NCBI GenBank assembly: GCA_022885665.1
Contig: JAGQDJ010000019.1
Location: 124,001 to 188,000, forward strand
Reading direction: 5' to 3'
From: Triops longicaudatus
Taxonomy: Eukaryota; Arthropoda; Branchiopoda; Notostraca; Triopsidae
DNA: 64,000 bases
The notes under the pieces were generated by a model. It saw nothing but the letters and a program-made list of their open reading frames with translations. It did not search any database and was not told the DNA's origin. This document shows, one piece after another, positions 23,801 through 38,800 of this stretch. Numbering within the stretch: position 1 is the first letter of the stretch; each line of letters opens with the position of its first letter. The translations under genes were made by a program, and so were the position numbers.

Positions 23801-26800
23801 TTCATTCCAATTCTGTCTCTTCCTCTTGCATGCGCCACTGCTGCTGGTGGCTGCTGCGGTTACGGGTAGACACCCAAAAATGAAAACGCGTGTTCGTTAA
23901 CTCCCTTTCCGCATCTTTAGTTGGCCAGCAAAGGATCTCTTGAGTGAATAATTACGAGGAATACTTTTCTATTACGCGTCCCAATATGGAAATCTGCCCA
24001 GGCGGTTTGTGTTGAAACCCGGTAAAGGACAGGTTACGTTGTTGTATAGCGCGGAATGGGGTTTCAGCAAATTATCGAAACTCGTCATCATCGTCAATGA
24101 CTTTCTCCTGGTTATGCGTGCTGTCGTTCGCCGTTTTGCCGCGTGTGCGTTCCCTGGCATGCAAATGAGACTTCAGGGTGGCCTTTGGCCAGGGCCTTTG
24201 ACTTGAGGGAAGGAGGGGTATTTTTCGAGAGAAAAAGTGGCTCGAATGGAGCAACACACACACCGAGAGAGCTCGGTCAGGATATCGCCGTAGCATCAAG
24301 GATGGGAGCACGTTGAATTGTGCTACAGGTACACATGTACGATGCCTGATGCGGAGGTGAAGTCGAGGTAAAAGATGCAAATCAAGTCTCCGGAGACTCG
24401 AAGAAGTCTCAAAGTACCAAACAGTACCAAGAGTTCCCCTTTTGGAAGGGCTGCACGCCACCAAAGGTGGAGGGACCTGTTCCCTGGGCTGTTTTTATTT
24501 TCTCTTTCACTGGAGGTGATAACGAAAACTGCTCGCTAAGATATCGCACAATCGCGGAGACATCTATTTGTCAATGAATTTAGTAAGGATGATGGTTTCG
24601 CTGTGAACGTACCCCTTTAACTGCACAATTATTTCCACTTATTTGAACCGGTGAGCGATGAGAAGGGAAAACTGAACTTAGAAACGATACTGAAAAAAAG
24701 GAGTGAAAATGTAATGCTGGAACTTCCTGGGTTCATTGAATATTACAAGCCGTATCATATGACTAAAAGGCGTTTAAGAAAAGGCGTGAAAACGTTGATG
24801 GGAATCGAAACTGTTCATATCAACGGGCGGAAATGTCACGGAAAACGAGACAATAGCTACTTTAAAGAGCTGTGAGGCAGAATAATAAGCTCTACTTGAT
24901 GCTCTTTTTTGGTAGGGTTTTCATAAGCTGATTAAAATTACGTCCAAAGTGTGTTACAAGTTATGATTACACGTTTGCATTTCCGACTCATACTAGCCGC
25001 TTTTTTTTCTCTCTTTCTCTTTCCTCACTCACCTCTGTCGCTCATATTTGGAGCACTGAGGTTGTAGCCAGTGCGCGGCAGGTTCTGCGAAACATATGTA
25101 ATCCTTTTTTGGAGTTGGAATGTCGCGACACAGTGTCGGCACTGCATGATTTTTTATAAGGAGTAATTTAGCTAATTTTGACTTCCTGGGGACCTTCACC
25201 ATTTCACTATAATAGTCAAGTCAACCAATTACCACTACTTGTTTAGGCTCCGTGATTACCAAGTTGGCGCGCCTGAACAAAAATGAGCAGAAAAGCTTCC
25301 TTGATCAAGTTTCCTTTCATTGAAAATTTTTCCGCTTCTTTACTGGGCTCAGGAAATGTTAGCCAGCTGAATACGTTTTTGGAAGAGCTTATATTATCGA
25401 ATTAAAGGCAACAAAAAAGGACAAGTCAAAGAAGTTCTTCCCTGACATTCACGGGTTGGAAACCCAGGCGCAAAAGAGTGTTTTCTAAAACTATTGTCTC
25501 TTGTGGGTTACCTGTCCTTGCCTGATTATAGCACCAGTTTCAATAGAGCTCCATTCCTTTACACCATTGTTAAAGTTGATGGACACCCTGTAGAGCCTGC
25601 ACTAACAATTCCCTCTAGAAGTCTTTCTGCAACGTCATCGGTGTCAGAGTCTCGTCGTGGAACTATCCCCTTTCCCCCTTGCCACCCTCTTCCTTCAATG
25701 CTCCTCTGACTTCCCCAAAAAGGAAGTAATGACGGAAACAACAATAGTAATAATTTACCGTAATCAGAAAAGCTTTTCCGAACACTTACTTCGTTTTTCT
25801 TTTGCAAACTTGCAATGCAGTTTTATATTTATTTGCCTTGCTTTATTTTCCTGATTTTTTTACTTTCTATTTATTATTTTTCTTTATTTTTTTTTTTATT
25901 TGGGCGTAACCTTCGCTAGTTTGTAACCCAGTCACACGTGTAGGGACTTGATTACTGTCGAATCCTTATTGTGACTGGACAATATGGTTCCGTCTTCAAT
26001 CAAATTGGGAAGTTGGGGCGGTCACAGATGCTTGGAGGTTTAATCCGTATGAATGGAAAAATTATGGAAATGAGCCTTCTCTTTGGGGCTTTAGACTTGA
26101 CCCTTATTGCAGCCCCATATTGCCGCCATCTATATCAACCCCCCCTCTCGGCGTAGCCAATACTTCTCGTTTTTCTAAAGGCCCTGTCCCCAAAGGAGTT
26201 TCATGCTTGGCTAACTTCGACTGGGCATTACCAAACGGGGGAAAAACTGAATGCCTTGTTGGGGAACTGAACTCAACTGTAGCGGGCCACAGCACCACTG
26301 GTACGGGGTAGACGCTCCAGAACACTGCAGCGAGACACAGGAGAGCGAATACGAGCGAACGACAGCGCAAGCCCTTTTTAGCTTCCCAACCCTGTTTCTG
26401 CTGTAAAGAGTCATAGCCCGAGTTCTTGGGTGATAACAAAGAGAGAAGAGCGATCTATTTTTCCTTTGTTACAACCCCAATTGTCGCTGCTTATAGTTTA
26501 GGTCCAACGCTGAACAAGTTTTCTTCCATCTGGCCTCAAGTTGTTTAGCTGGCCCAAGCAATGAGGAAAAGCTGGACGTTCCGTACGATGATGGCCGACA
26601 GCTGCACTGTTCCAAAGATGTCGAAAGGGATACTCCCTCCTACCCCCAACCATCCATTTTTTTACGAAGCAAAAAGTACCCCAAACAGCTAATAGACGTA
26701 AGATATCGCCCTCTATCTAAATTAAATTCATTACAGGTATAAAAAGCTTCCTGGAGGTACAACAATAGTAACTGTCGTGCCTGGGGAGTTTGATTTTCTT

Positions 26801-29800
26801 TCTCTTCGATTACAAAGACCGAAAGGGGATGGAAAGATTCAGATGACAGGGTGGTGGGTGGCGGGGTGATAGTTATAACAGTCATTTTTTGTTTTGAACC
26901 TACAGTTCACTTCTTAGAGAAAAAATCGCATCATCGACGGAATTTGTGAAAAGAAAACGTTATGTAAATGTGCGTCGTCATTAGGAAAGGGAAAAAGGGT
27001 TTTAATTAAGGGAGTCGAGGTGGTAGTGGGAGATAGTGGGAAGGCTCATTGAATACGATAAATGCCAGAAGGTCTTGGGAGCAGACTTTACAGGGGCCTT
27101 CCAAAACTTCTGGCTTGAAGACCCACACCACACACCACAGGCACAACTTTGAAGACATAATTGTATGACTGTACGGCTCCCGCCTTCTTGCCATCCTTTC
27201 GGGGTCCCAGGTCGGACTTAAAGAGACCCGGGACTGCGGTATCGCATAGCGCACGAGGTTCATTTGCATAAAGAGTGAATTTGTTTCATCCCCCTTTCCC
27301 CCCTCTTTTCGGTTTCAGAAAAAAAGCTGTCAAAATACCAAGACGTTTGTCAAGTTAAGGAAGGTTTTATACTGACTGGCTTAAATTGAGACATTGACTT
27401 GTTTGGGAAAGGGAATGAAGGGGGGAATGAAGAAAAGCGATTCTGGTCCAGAATTGAAACGAAACAACGTTTGGTGTTTTACTTCAATGTCTTGGGAGAA
27501 AAAGCAGCACCGAAGCTGGGGAAGCTTTAATTATGCAAATCCTACCGACCGAGCGTGAAATAGAATTCGAGATAGGACTTTGAAAATAGAATAACTATGA
27601 ATTTTGGAACCGAAAAACAGGAGAGAATAAAAAAAGCTAGTGAAGAACCAGGAAATGTGAAGGGATGTAAATCTTTCAATTGTTCGTGACGGGTTCGGGG
27701 GTGAAGTGCTCAGTTTGACAAAGTTTGATTGGAAAAGGAGGGGGGGGGGAGGCTTTCATATCCCCAAATCCTTTCGATTTAGGACTCGGGGAAATCAAGT
27801 AAAAAAATCATTTGTTCAGAAGATCGAACAGGGGGAAGGGAGGGGAAAATATTAGCGGTTTTCAATAGCAGGCGCTTTTGCGGTATATACAACGGCAGAA
27901 TGGGTGACGGCCAGCCCGCCTTGTTTGACCTTTGACCTCATCTGATGGCGTTAGCCCTCCCCCCGTTTTCGCGGCTTCCCTTTTTCAGCACCTTTGTTGG
28001 TGACCCTGTTCTTCTGCCAGCTTCGTCTTCTGGGCTCTCCCTTCGGACTTTTGATATCCGAGACAGGACTGACCACGAGAAAGAAAAAGGAGGGGGGATG
28101 GGCTGCTGGCTGGTCAAAAGGTATTCATAGTCCAGGGGAAACTTGCCACCTCCTGCCAAGGGCTCTCGGAAAGAAGGTAAGAAAAATAGCATAAGGCGGG
28201 TCTGGCAATGAAACCATTGTTGTAAATGCGCTGGTATGTGAACTATTCGCTGCTGGGAGGAGGAAACACGGACAGGCCGAGGGGGTTCAAGCTTTTGGAT
28301 GGCTTTGAAGGGCTTGTTCTTAACCTCTGCACTTCGTTGTAACAATCGGGGAAGAAGGCTGGCAGCCCCGGGGGCGTCTTGGGAAGATTGTAGGAAGCCA
28401 TTACAAGTTCCCAAATTGTCCAATTTCTTTGGATAGATAGGAAAATTCCTTTTGGTCCCCCTTTTCTCGCTGTTCGAGACTTCGACGCCGATTTACGGAT
28501 AATTTCCGCTCGGTTTCCTCTCAATATCATTGCCTTGAGATTAATAGCAGATTCTTTTCCTGCACAAGGCTACGTGCACACAGTGCGAAGGGATATGGGG
28601 CAAAAGTTGTCGTGACTTATTTCTAAGGGTTGAAAATTTGTTCGCGTTCTTGCTCGTGTCTGATTACACGTCTTGGTTAATACCACGCAAGCTGAGCACG
28701 AGAAGAATTGGAAAGATATAACCAGAAAGGAAAAAAGGCGTAGCATTGGAAAGACTTAATGGCTCTACTTCACGCACACCGCATATTATATAGTCAGCAT
28801 TGCGTAGCACCCCTAGTGCATCATGTGTATAGTCATCTTTTAATGGTAATGCGCAAAAGGCATGAGAAAAAGAAGTATAGCAAGCAAGAAATCAAGCAGA
28901 AGAAAAAAGGGGGGAAGAGGTGGGGGGAATTCTCGGTCTTCGACAAGTTTTGACAAATGCCAATGCTCCTTTGGCAAGCTGTGATGGTGGTGTGAAGACG
29001 ATTTTTACCTTGGCTGAAAACCCCATGCCGTGAATCTCATCAGACACGCATACGTTACCCCGTTGGGATTGCCCTTTCATCGTCAACAGCGGGAATTGCT
29101 TATACACCCTTTTGTCTCGTAATCATCTAATTTTCATGCTCTGTTATTCTCTGCTTGCTTGGTGAGAAATGCAAAAGGGACGGAGAGAGACCTAAAAAAG
29201 AAAAGAAAGCGAGAGAGATAAACCCTTCGAGAAAATTGAACGAGTTGTTCTCAAGTCAGCTTGACGCTATTTTCCGTGATGAATAATAAGAATATACACA
29301 ATCCTCGACCAGAAAAGATCGCGGTTTAAGAAGCCAAGGTCTTGCTAATGAAGTCAAATTGGAGGGAGCGCAGTGGGAGGTCATTTCCACCCAAAGCGAG
29401 AGCTTTTGAATTGATCAAGAAAATTTTATAGCGCACCTGCAGCATGTCCACTAACCCATTAACACTTTTCGGTGGAAAGAACGGAGTAGTTCTATAATGA
29501 GCTTCGACTTTCTTTTAGTGTTTGATTGTACGCCTTGAGAAATTTCGTAGTCACATTTTTCCATAAGTAACGCGAATAAGCGATGCGAGATGCGCAGAGG
29601 TCCAGGAAAAAGTATCATTGCGACCATTATTAACTAAAATGTCCGGGGGTTGGGTTATGTGGCATTCTTTAATTACGGGATTGTAAGGAGAGAAACGAAA
29701 TGGATTTCTGACTATAGTTAACGTGAATAGCTGTTTCTTTTATTCTACTTAATTGTGTCCCATAGCCCGGCCATTCCCACCCAAGAGCTAACAATCAAGC

Positions 29801-32800
29801 GCGGTGAGATTATGGTCTTAAAACTTTCCAGTGGTTTTCTAAATTCCAACCTTGCCCAGTATAAAGAAGAATAAAAGGTGTTGGTGGGAGCTAGGAAGCT
29901 TACTATCCTATGGCGCTTCTTGAACTGACCCCGCACAAACGTCCAAGTCTAGTGGTTTGGACTAAGCCAAGATTTATGTTCATCGATGACCCTTTGTTTC
30001 AAGAAAAACAATGGAATTTCGCCATATCGAGTAAAAAATGAAGTATAATTTCCTTTTCTTACAAGCTTCGCTGACAAACGATCCACTTTTTCTCACAAAA
30101 CCTTTACGTACTCCTCTTTCAGTTGGTACTAAATAAAAGGACATTCAAACCTGAATGTTCGGAATGTCTGATGTTCGTTACATCCGCAACCGGACAACCC
30201 GGATCTTTTGTTTCATAAATATAACTGACTATTCATTATAACAAGGTTCATTACAGCGAGGCTTTACGGTAAAGTAATGAAGGCATTAACATCGTTTTCA
30301 AACTGGAGGAAGAAAATGAACGTAATCCTTTCTTATAAAGCCATCACAACCTGTCAGTTCACAGGACCAACTTTGACTGTAATAATTGCATATGTCTACT
30401 AGGATAGGCTCAAGGGTGCCAATGAGCGAAAAAATATAAGCCTTCGATATACGATTTTATTTTTCTGGCATTTTGACATGTGTTATTCTTTCTTTCTTTA
30501 TTTACAAAAGACCGTATTTTATCTTCTTGTGTGTAACTGAGTTTTATTCGTTTTGTTTCATTTCATTTTGTTTATTTTTACTGCTAACTAGATGTGTTTG
30601 CAATGGTAGGCAACAGCAGTCTCTTAGCTGTTCGGATCTCAAGGACCTAATCTAAAATCAAACGCTTTAGGTCTGCTTGCTATGCACTTATTCATGGTCC
30701 CCTATAGAAAAGCAATACGCTAAGCAAATGGAACACCAGAGGGGAGTGATTCAGTAAGCTGTGATCATGTAGATTTCAAGTTTAACGATATACACCCCAA
30801 TGGTCACAGCCCTCACCGTCAACTCGAACTATTCCTCAGGTTCTTCACTAGAGGTGTATAAGAACAACTGATTTTCAACACCGAAGGACGTTCTCTTAGT
30901 TCTCATGCAAGTTGACCAGACTTTTTCCAGTGATATGCTCTTGGTAGACATAAAAAAAAGAAACGCGATTGAGGTCGTTAAAACAAAGTTTGTAAGAGCC
31001 CCTTCTTTCTTATGAAACGAGTGCTGCTGCAAAGTTCTTGTCTTAATTAAGGCAACTTTTTGTCCGCAACTGGAACTTTGGGGTGTGGGAGGTGGGGAGG
31101 TAGGGCCGGAGTTTTGTCAACAGCGGCAACTCCGCCAGCAAAGCCAACCTGGGGAGCAAATGACTTTTCCAGCAATAGCGAACGCTTTCTGAAGGCAGAA
31201 AAACACCTCTGCAGACGCCTATAGACTCTTAGTGAGAGTGAACGAACGAAAGTCGCGTTCTCCGGTCCACGGGAAAGGACTAGAAGACAAAGTTTGGGCC
31301 ATGTTCGACGGTGCGGAAATTGCTGCTGCTGTAAGGAGTTTTCTTCAGCTTGTGAATGCATGGTTTCCTTGAAACTGTACCAGCAATACCATTCTCTGCT
31401 GTTTTATGTAAATGAGAATGCAATCAACTCTTGCTCCGGAGAACTCCCAAAGAACTTTCTAACCTTTCGTCATGAAGGTTCCGTTCATCGGTTTTTGCGG
31501 CGGGTGGGGGACGCCTTTTTTTTTTTTTTTTTTTAAAAAAAAGTCTTCCAGGCTTTTCTTGAGGTGCTTATTCATGTGAGGTGCTGTATCAGAGACATCC
31601 TCATAGAAATGAAATATAAAAGGAGTCCTGAGTCTGCGGGTGGCCTTTTTTGTAGGTAGACGTTGCTCGGTGCGGTTTAATTAGCTTTGGAAGGAGCATA
31701 TTTCCGCATCACTCGCCAACCTACGGCTTTCATTCCGCCACAGCCTAAACTGTTTAACGGGCAGACCAATCTGTCAGCTCCCTGGATCTGGTCCGAGTAA
31801 ATAAGGCAGATCAACTGAATTAAATTGTCTATGTCTGCGAAAATCCATAATCTGTAAAGCGAGAGACGAGCAAAATAAAACCCTGTTACTTACACAAGAA
31901 AAAAACTTCCTTTTTTTCTTTTCTTTGTTTTAATGCGTCCAATTATACCCATACAAGCCCGCTTAAAAAGAGAAAAAAGTTCGTTGTCTTACCCTCCGAG
32001 GTCTAACACTTTATGTGCTGCTCTGCAGACCCAAAATTATTAGCCAAAGCCAACACGAATCCATGTAGCTTGTCACATTGGAGGGCGGATAGAAGAAATT
32101 ATGAAAGCTATTACGGTTAACCTACCGCTTGGACGACGTGTGTGTTACCGGCGTTCGCATCCCGTATTTTTTCGGACTTTCCTGCAGTTGTTACTGCGAC
32201 GACAACCTTTTCCTGGCCCACCATGAATACGCAATGAAATGAATGGCGCGTTGAAGGCAACTTCCTGACTTGCCTCTCATTTTTTATTTTTATAAGAATG
32301 ACTTTGCAGTGATGACATGTTACAACGGCTTTTGGCTAGCAGATTTCTCATTTAATTTCAATGACCATCCCCACTTTCCCAACACGGGCATATGGATATG
32401 GATATCTATGCTTGACGGCTGGCTGTATGGTTAATGAGTGCCAAATCGATTACAAAAACTGTTTCATACTCTAAAATCAATTATCAGTGTAGAAGTATTA
32501 AAACATCTTACAAAAAACAGAATTCGTAAAAAAGCTGCTCTTGAAACATTAATTGTTTGAAACGAAAATGAAAGATACTGTGTACGAATTCAACCACCGA
32601 TTGTGGAAAACTGGAATTAGTAATTGCATATAGAAGTATATGAAATTGGGCTCAGAACTACATTTTATGATTTTTTTTTTTGCAAAAGGCATTCACTGTA
32701 ATGCAAAAAATCATTCGTACCTTCATAAAATACCCGACCTTGAAGATAAATAAAGAAAAATCTTGCCATTAACAAACTTTCTTGGGAGAACAAAACTGTT

Positions 32801-35800
32801 CGGTATTTCTGAAGTTCGTTACATTAAACACTTCTTTACTTGTAAAGGGAAGTCGGGATCTTTTGAATCCTCCGCAATTGCACTTGTTGTACTGTAGGAC
32901 AACGTTATAAGAAACCATTCTATACCGAACGCTTGCCTATAGCAGACGGGTTTTAAGGTCCAAAGTTGAGTGAATAGATATTAAAAAAAAATATGATTCA
33001 AGAACTTCAGCTGTAGGCTTTTTTTTGTATGGGGTTCGTTATGCCGAAACACTGTGTTTTCATTTTATTATAATTTATTTGTATACAGTTTTTAATTCAA
33101 GAGCAATTTTCTTGTACTATTGTTTTGAAATTATTATTTTTTTTCTAGCTTGCAACTGCAATTTACACGCGCGACGTTGCCGTTTCAACATGGAGTTGTA
33201 CAAATTATCCGGGCGCGTGAGTGGAGGTGTTTGTCTCAAGTGTCGGCATAATACAGCAGGTCGCTATTGCCACTATTGCAAAGAGGGTTATTACCGGGAC
33301 CCCACCAAACCAATTACGCATCGGAAAGCTTGTAAAGGTATGTTATATTCCTAACTACGGGAGTGTTATCAATTGGAATGCTTTCCTTTTGCATCGGCTC
33401 ATGACTTAAGGCATCTTTCCCACTTCTCTCCTCACACTTATACCCCGCGCAAGAAAAAGACGAAAAGAAAAGTCGATAGCAGGTTTTGGTCAAACGTAGC
33501 TTCTTATGCGACTTTGCAAGCTGCTGCGGCATTACTCCGGTTTTTATTGCCGAGGAACCCATCTTTTTTTGAGGCCAGACAGAAAAAGGAGAAGGAAAAT
33601 GAGCTTGTCGTTGAGGTTTGGTACAGATAGGCAGACCAGCCCCTGTAAGATCATTTTCACACCCAGACCCACGAAGCTATCAATCCGGGGCATGCCGCCA
33701 CGATGTAGCTCCGATCATAAATGTTTTAAAACCTTTCCGACACCTTTTTTTTCGTTGAAGCCCAGTTTTTCATTTCGAACCGAGGCGTTATCTTGAGGCG
33801 GGGAAAATCACACCTGAGAAAAGGACGAATAGATATCGCGATGTGTGGCACCTTGTAGCCCAGCATCGTCTTCTTTCTCACTGTCGACGATCGCTTTTTG
33901 GCTTGAGAAACCGTTTGGCGCCAAGGCTGATATATTTGTGACCGGTATTAGAATTTGTGTCGTAACGTCAAAAAAAAATTAATGAAATAGCCTAGTTTCT
34001 TAGAGATGGACGCGCATGAAAAAGAAAAGAAAAATGAACAGAGAATGAAAATGGTATGATGAAGTCCAATTGCGCCCAATATGGTTTTCGACGTTGACTG
34101 GTTCTTGATTTCACGTCCCGTCACGGGTAGGCGGGTTATCCATAGCCGCCTGTCCTAGCGGAGCGTTAGGACGTTTGAGTTACATCCATATATGTTCAAC
34201 TTGCAGAACGTGTAGCGCCTGTATTGTCATGTTCCGACAACCTTTCAACTAACAGCCAGAAACCCGACGCCGTCACCAGTCAGAAGTTTCGAACGGTGTT
34301 GAACGTTGAATAGGCCCTTCTAATATAACACACGTGCAACTTGCATAGGCATGCGCTTTTTTTCTTTCAACACGAGCTCCAAGACTGTCACTTGCTCACC
34401 GAAAACTTTCGGATTCTTTGCGTTTCTAGACGCTATAGGTTGCCGCAGTGCAGGTCTTCTCAAAATTTATGTGAAAAGCTGGAATTTAAAACGTAATATT
34501 TTACGCGTCGAAAGGCCCAAAATCAGAAAATAACTTTCGAAATAAAATAGATAATGAAATAAAACTGCAACGAAAAGGAAATGTCTATAGAACAATGATA
34601 TGGAGATGGAAAGAGCAATGAATAACTGACAAAATAAAACACTTGGCGAAAATTTACAAAATAAATATAAAATTTTGAAAATAATTCTTATAAAAGCTTT
34701 AGAGATTATCATATTTTCTTAGCTCAGTATTCGTTGATTTTACAACTGAACATCTCTGAACATCGTTTGTCAGGTCCCCTGACCTGTAAATAATGTCCTA
34801 AACAATGCGAAGGATGAATCTAAACATTTTACTATTATCCATTTGAACGTAGATAGGAAAATTAACACCTGTAGCAAATAAAACATGTTCAGACTAACGC
34901 TTCTCATGAATTCTAAAGTAGAGTATAGCGAGAATTGCACGATTACACCACGATAGTAAAAATTTTAATCGACGGCGAGCCCTTATGTAAAGGACATACT
35001 TTACGTGAATAAGAAAACGAGAACATGTTTAAACGAAATGTTTTATTTACATTTCTTTTATTTCTTAGTTGAGTGGTAGGTAATTTCGCATTTGAGCATC
35101 CCTGCTCATCACTTATCGTGTCCACGATTTGTAAACAAAGACTATTTCCGAACTTTCAATACGTCGAGTTTCGAACATGGATAATAGGCCGTTAAAAGCT
35201 ACGACGGCGAAGTAAGGAACAAATGGAATGTTTGTGTGCTTCAAGACTTTTCCGAGAAACTGACAGATATTGTCAGTTTCTGGACGGGAAACGCGTTTCG
35301 CTTCACTCACTGAGCATTTCCTTTTCTGACAACAAATAAAAGATCGTAACAACCACAACTTCTCACTCCGCAACCCCCTGCTCACCACGCCGAATTGCCA
35401 ATAATACCAGGCAAAAGAGACCCCAACCGAGCCACCTTTTATAGCTTTAGACTTCCTATATTTATAAATTTCGCCCTCTACTCCTTCCCAGAAAACGTCA
35501 TCTCGGATCCGCCCCCTTCACACCCTCGAGGGTGAAAATGAGTTTGGGAAGCAGGCGACAAGAAAAGCGGAAACTTTTTCCGTGTCTCATCTGGATCCCA
35601 TCAAACCATCTTAAACCTCGTATAACCCCCATTATAGCTTTAGCTGTGCCTTATTTCTGCTACTACAGTAGGTTTAAGATCACATTTGCCATATCCGAAC
35701 ACATCCTATAATTCTTTAAATGTCGTACGATTCAGGGCAAATTCAAGGCCAACAGACAAGATAATTCACATTTACAGCCACTCTTCGAAAAAAAGCAAAA

Positions 35801-38800
35801 GTGCTAAGTCAGTAATAGGCTTCGAACTACTCTGGTATATAACACGAAGTGCCAAATTTGAATTAAAGTCAACGAATTTAGGCAAATTAAGTCCCAATTA
35901 GTCAGTTCGATTTGAAATGTTACATAGAAGTTGACTCAGACTCATTTGAAAGCACACTTTATTTTCATTCAGTTTGGACTACAGACTAAAAATTATAGAG
36001 TGCAGTAGAATTCTGACTTTGTTAACCCTGATTACAATAATCCCCGGCTATATCCACCACTTCAAACATTTTTCTTTATTAACGATGAATTTTTGAGTTG
36101 GTTGTGAAAAATTTTCTTACGAATATTATGAGATTTCCCAATAATTACCTCGCGGAAGTATAGTTAAGTTACAAAAATGCGACCTCTTACGATCACTATT
36201 CTACATTTAAATTCTTTAGAACATCCGTAACGTATCAAACAAGCACTGCACACCTGAACTTATCACCTATCCGGCTTGCAAAGTACCCCCTTCCCCGCGA
36301 ATAAAATCTGTTCTAATAAAATCGAGTTCTGCTGTAAATTGAAAACATCGCACATTTTTTCCTCCTCGTTTTGATGACTTGGCATCTAGAACAGGGCACG
36401 ATGGCCACATACGACAGTAAATGGAAATAAGGCACATACGTGTTTCTTTTGCATCATGCTGTACCCAGGCCCCTAGCCAGATTTTTTTTTTTTTGGGAGG
36501 GGGGGTCCACATACAATTTTATTGGACATTTCGGTTTCGCCTATATTCATCATTGTAAAACAAAATTTCGGGGGGAGTACCCCTAACATCCCCCTGGCTA
36601 CGGGCCTGCCTGTACCATACCAAATTCGGTAAAACTTCGCATTAAAAGTTCGTTAAGATAATCTCTTTAGTTAATTCTAACCAATTCTGTCAATCCTGCC
36701 ATTTGAACTTAATTCTAGCTAATTTTATCGTCTCTAAGTTAGCTCACGTCAAAACAACTGTGACAGGTTCTCAAGTGAAACTGCGCTTGAACTTGGGTGA
36801 AATTCTTTAAGTTTACTCTATTTGTATTATTCATTTACATTATTTATGCAGTGTAGCAACTTTTCAACTACATATACGAATAAATAAGGGAAAGTTTGAG
36901 ACTTCGTACTCTAGGGATTATCGTTACTGTGTACTTCGATATCTTCGGGACTAGATTAGAAAGAATCGAAACCTACTCTTTCAGAATTTCAGTTACAAGC
37001 ACGTTAAGCATGGCGATTAGGATTCATGTATTCAGCGCTTTGGAGAAGCGGGGTTCACCGCGTTGCTCGATTTTCTTCTCAACGCCTTGCCTTACCTCTT
37101 TAACCTCCACTTAGCAGACACGGGACTTGCAAACGAAAAGAAACTGGAGCGTCACAACGGAAACTCAGAAGAAAGGCAGCCTCGAAAGTTTCGAACAGCA
37201 AGGCACTACAACCATACTAGACAGCTGGGTGCCATTCGGAACGTGACCTAGGCGAAGAAAATTCGCTTGCTCTCGGGAACTACAACGAAAAAAACAAAAA
37301 AAGGACCGCGTTCGCTAACGGCACAGCTGGACTGTAGCAAGCAGCAATAGCAGCAGTGAAGTCGAAAGTTTTTTTTTGTCTTTAGCGTACTAGTCCCCCT
37401 CTCTCCGTATTTTTCAGTCTGCTTAAAGGCGAGACAAGCTATAGTTAGCCAGTGTTGTAGCGTCTTTTCTTCGGAAGCGGGGTGCCAAGTGCTACAGAAC
37501 CCGCCTTTACGGTTTTAAACAAAAATCATTGCACAAAAACGGCCAAGATAAATCCTGCCCGACATGACCCAGAATGACAGACGAACTAATGTCCTCGCAG
37601 AAATATCTAGCAAATATTGGCACAGCTGTGACCCGCTTCCCAGTCACAAAAAGAAGGGACAAAACAAAACACGTGCGACAGCGACACAGCGTACTTTGTG
37701 CCAAAACTTTCGCATGTGCGACGAAATTTCTTTTTCTTCCCTTCTTTTGTTGTATTATTTTCTTGCATACATGAGGGATTTTGCAAGTGTTTGCAAATTA
37801 ACAAGATAACGAACGATCCCTTTTATAGGCGACGATCTGTCTAGCTAAAAAGATGACCTGGAAGACGCCCAGATGGCTTAGTCATAAGGCGTTTGAGCGT
37901 AACTTGTTAGAAAATATCTCTTTTCTCTTCCTGATACCATTCTTTTTCTGGCAAGGCAAAGCTCGTATTTTTCTCTTTCTCAAGGCTCATCAAACAAATA
38001 AGTGGCGAATGGTCCATAAAAGATTTTAATAATGTTCCTCGTTTAATATTTCTTCTCTAAAAGAAAAAGAAAAAATGAAGTACTATTTTTCACTGTCTTC
38101 TTTACGGGAAAGAAGTCATGGAGCAAAAAGGCATGTTCTGATGGTTGTGTTTATTTTTCCTTTCTCGATTGGGGAGTACAGGGCAAAGTAGTTTTGTAAT
38201 GAATGATGAATGAGCCAACTAACCATAGTTATAAGGAATGAATGGAGGGTTTGTGCTTGCATCTTGTTCCCTTTTTGAGAACGCGTTTTTTAGCCCACTA
38301 ATCCTTGTGCATCTAAACCTTGTAGAATGTGAGTGTCACCCTGTGGGAGCCTCGGGTCGAACATGCAACCAAACTACTGGCCAGTGTCCGTGTAAGGATG
38401 GCGTCACCGGCGTTACCTGCAACCGTTGCGCCAAAGGATATCAACAAAGCAGATCACCAATTGCACCTTGCATTAGTATGTTTGTTTTAACCAATAGTAG
38501 ACCACAAAGACACTAACTCGTCTCATCACTTTACCTTTTGGTTTCGCCCGGTTGACGAGATTTTCTTTCGGATACATTTTTGGACATATTTCCAGACATT
38601 TTGGGATATTTTTTAAATCAGTGTCTTAAATTTGTGCCTCTTTTCAGAAATTCCGAAACATACGCCAGCAAGCACATCTAAGGCCGAGTCGTCAAGTGCC
38701 AATGCAGGTAAGATAAATAAACATTCATGTTCTTCCCTGGAAGCTATTCGGAGTTTTACCGTGTGTTCAAGGCGATTACTTTGCATTTGAGTCAGCAAGT

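Noticed and set aside
24651..24875. 74-codon plus-strand frame in netrin intron 1
   Set aside because: No domain, no ATG at its first codon (GTG), and no splice sites. It is probably a chance frame.
31519..31545. T run followed by A run, resembling a terminator or retroposon tail
   Set aside because: It is a simple T/A homopolymer pair in an intron, with no upstream element body or target duplication.
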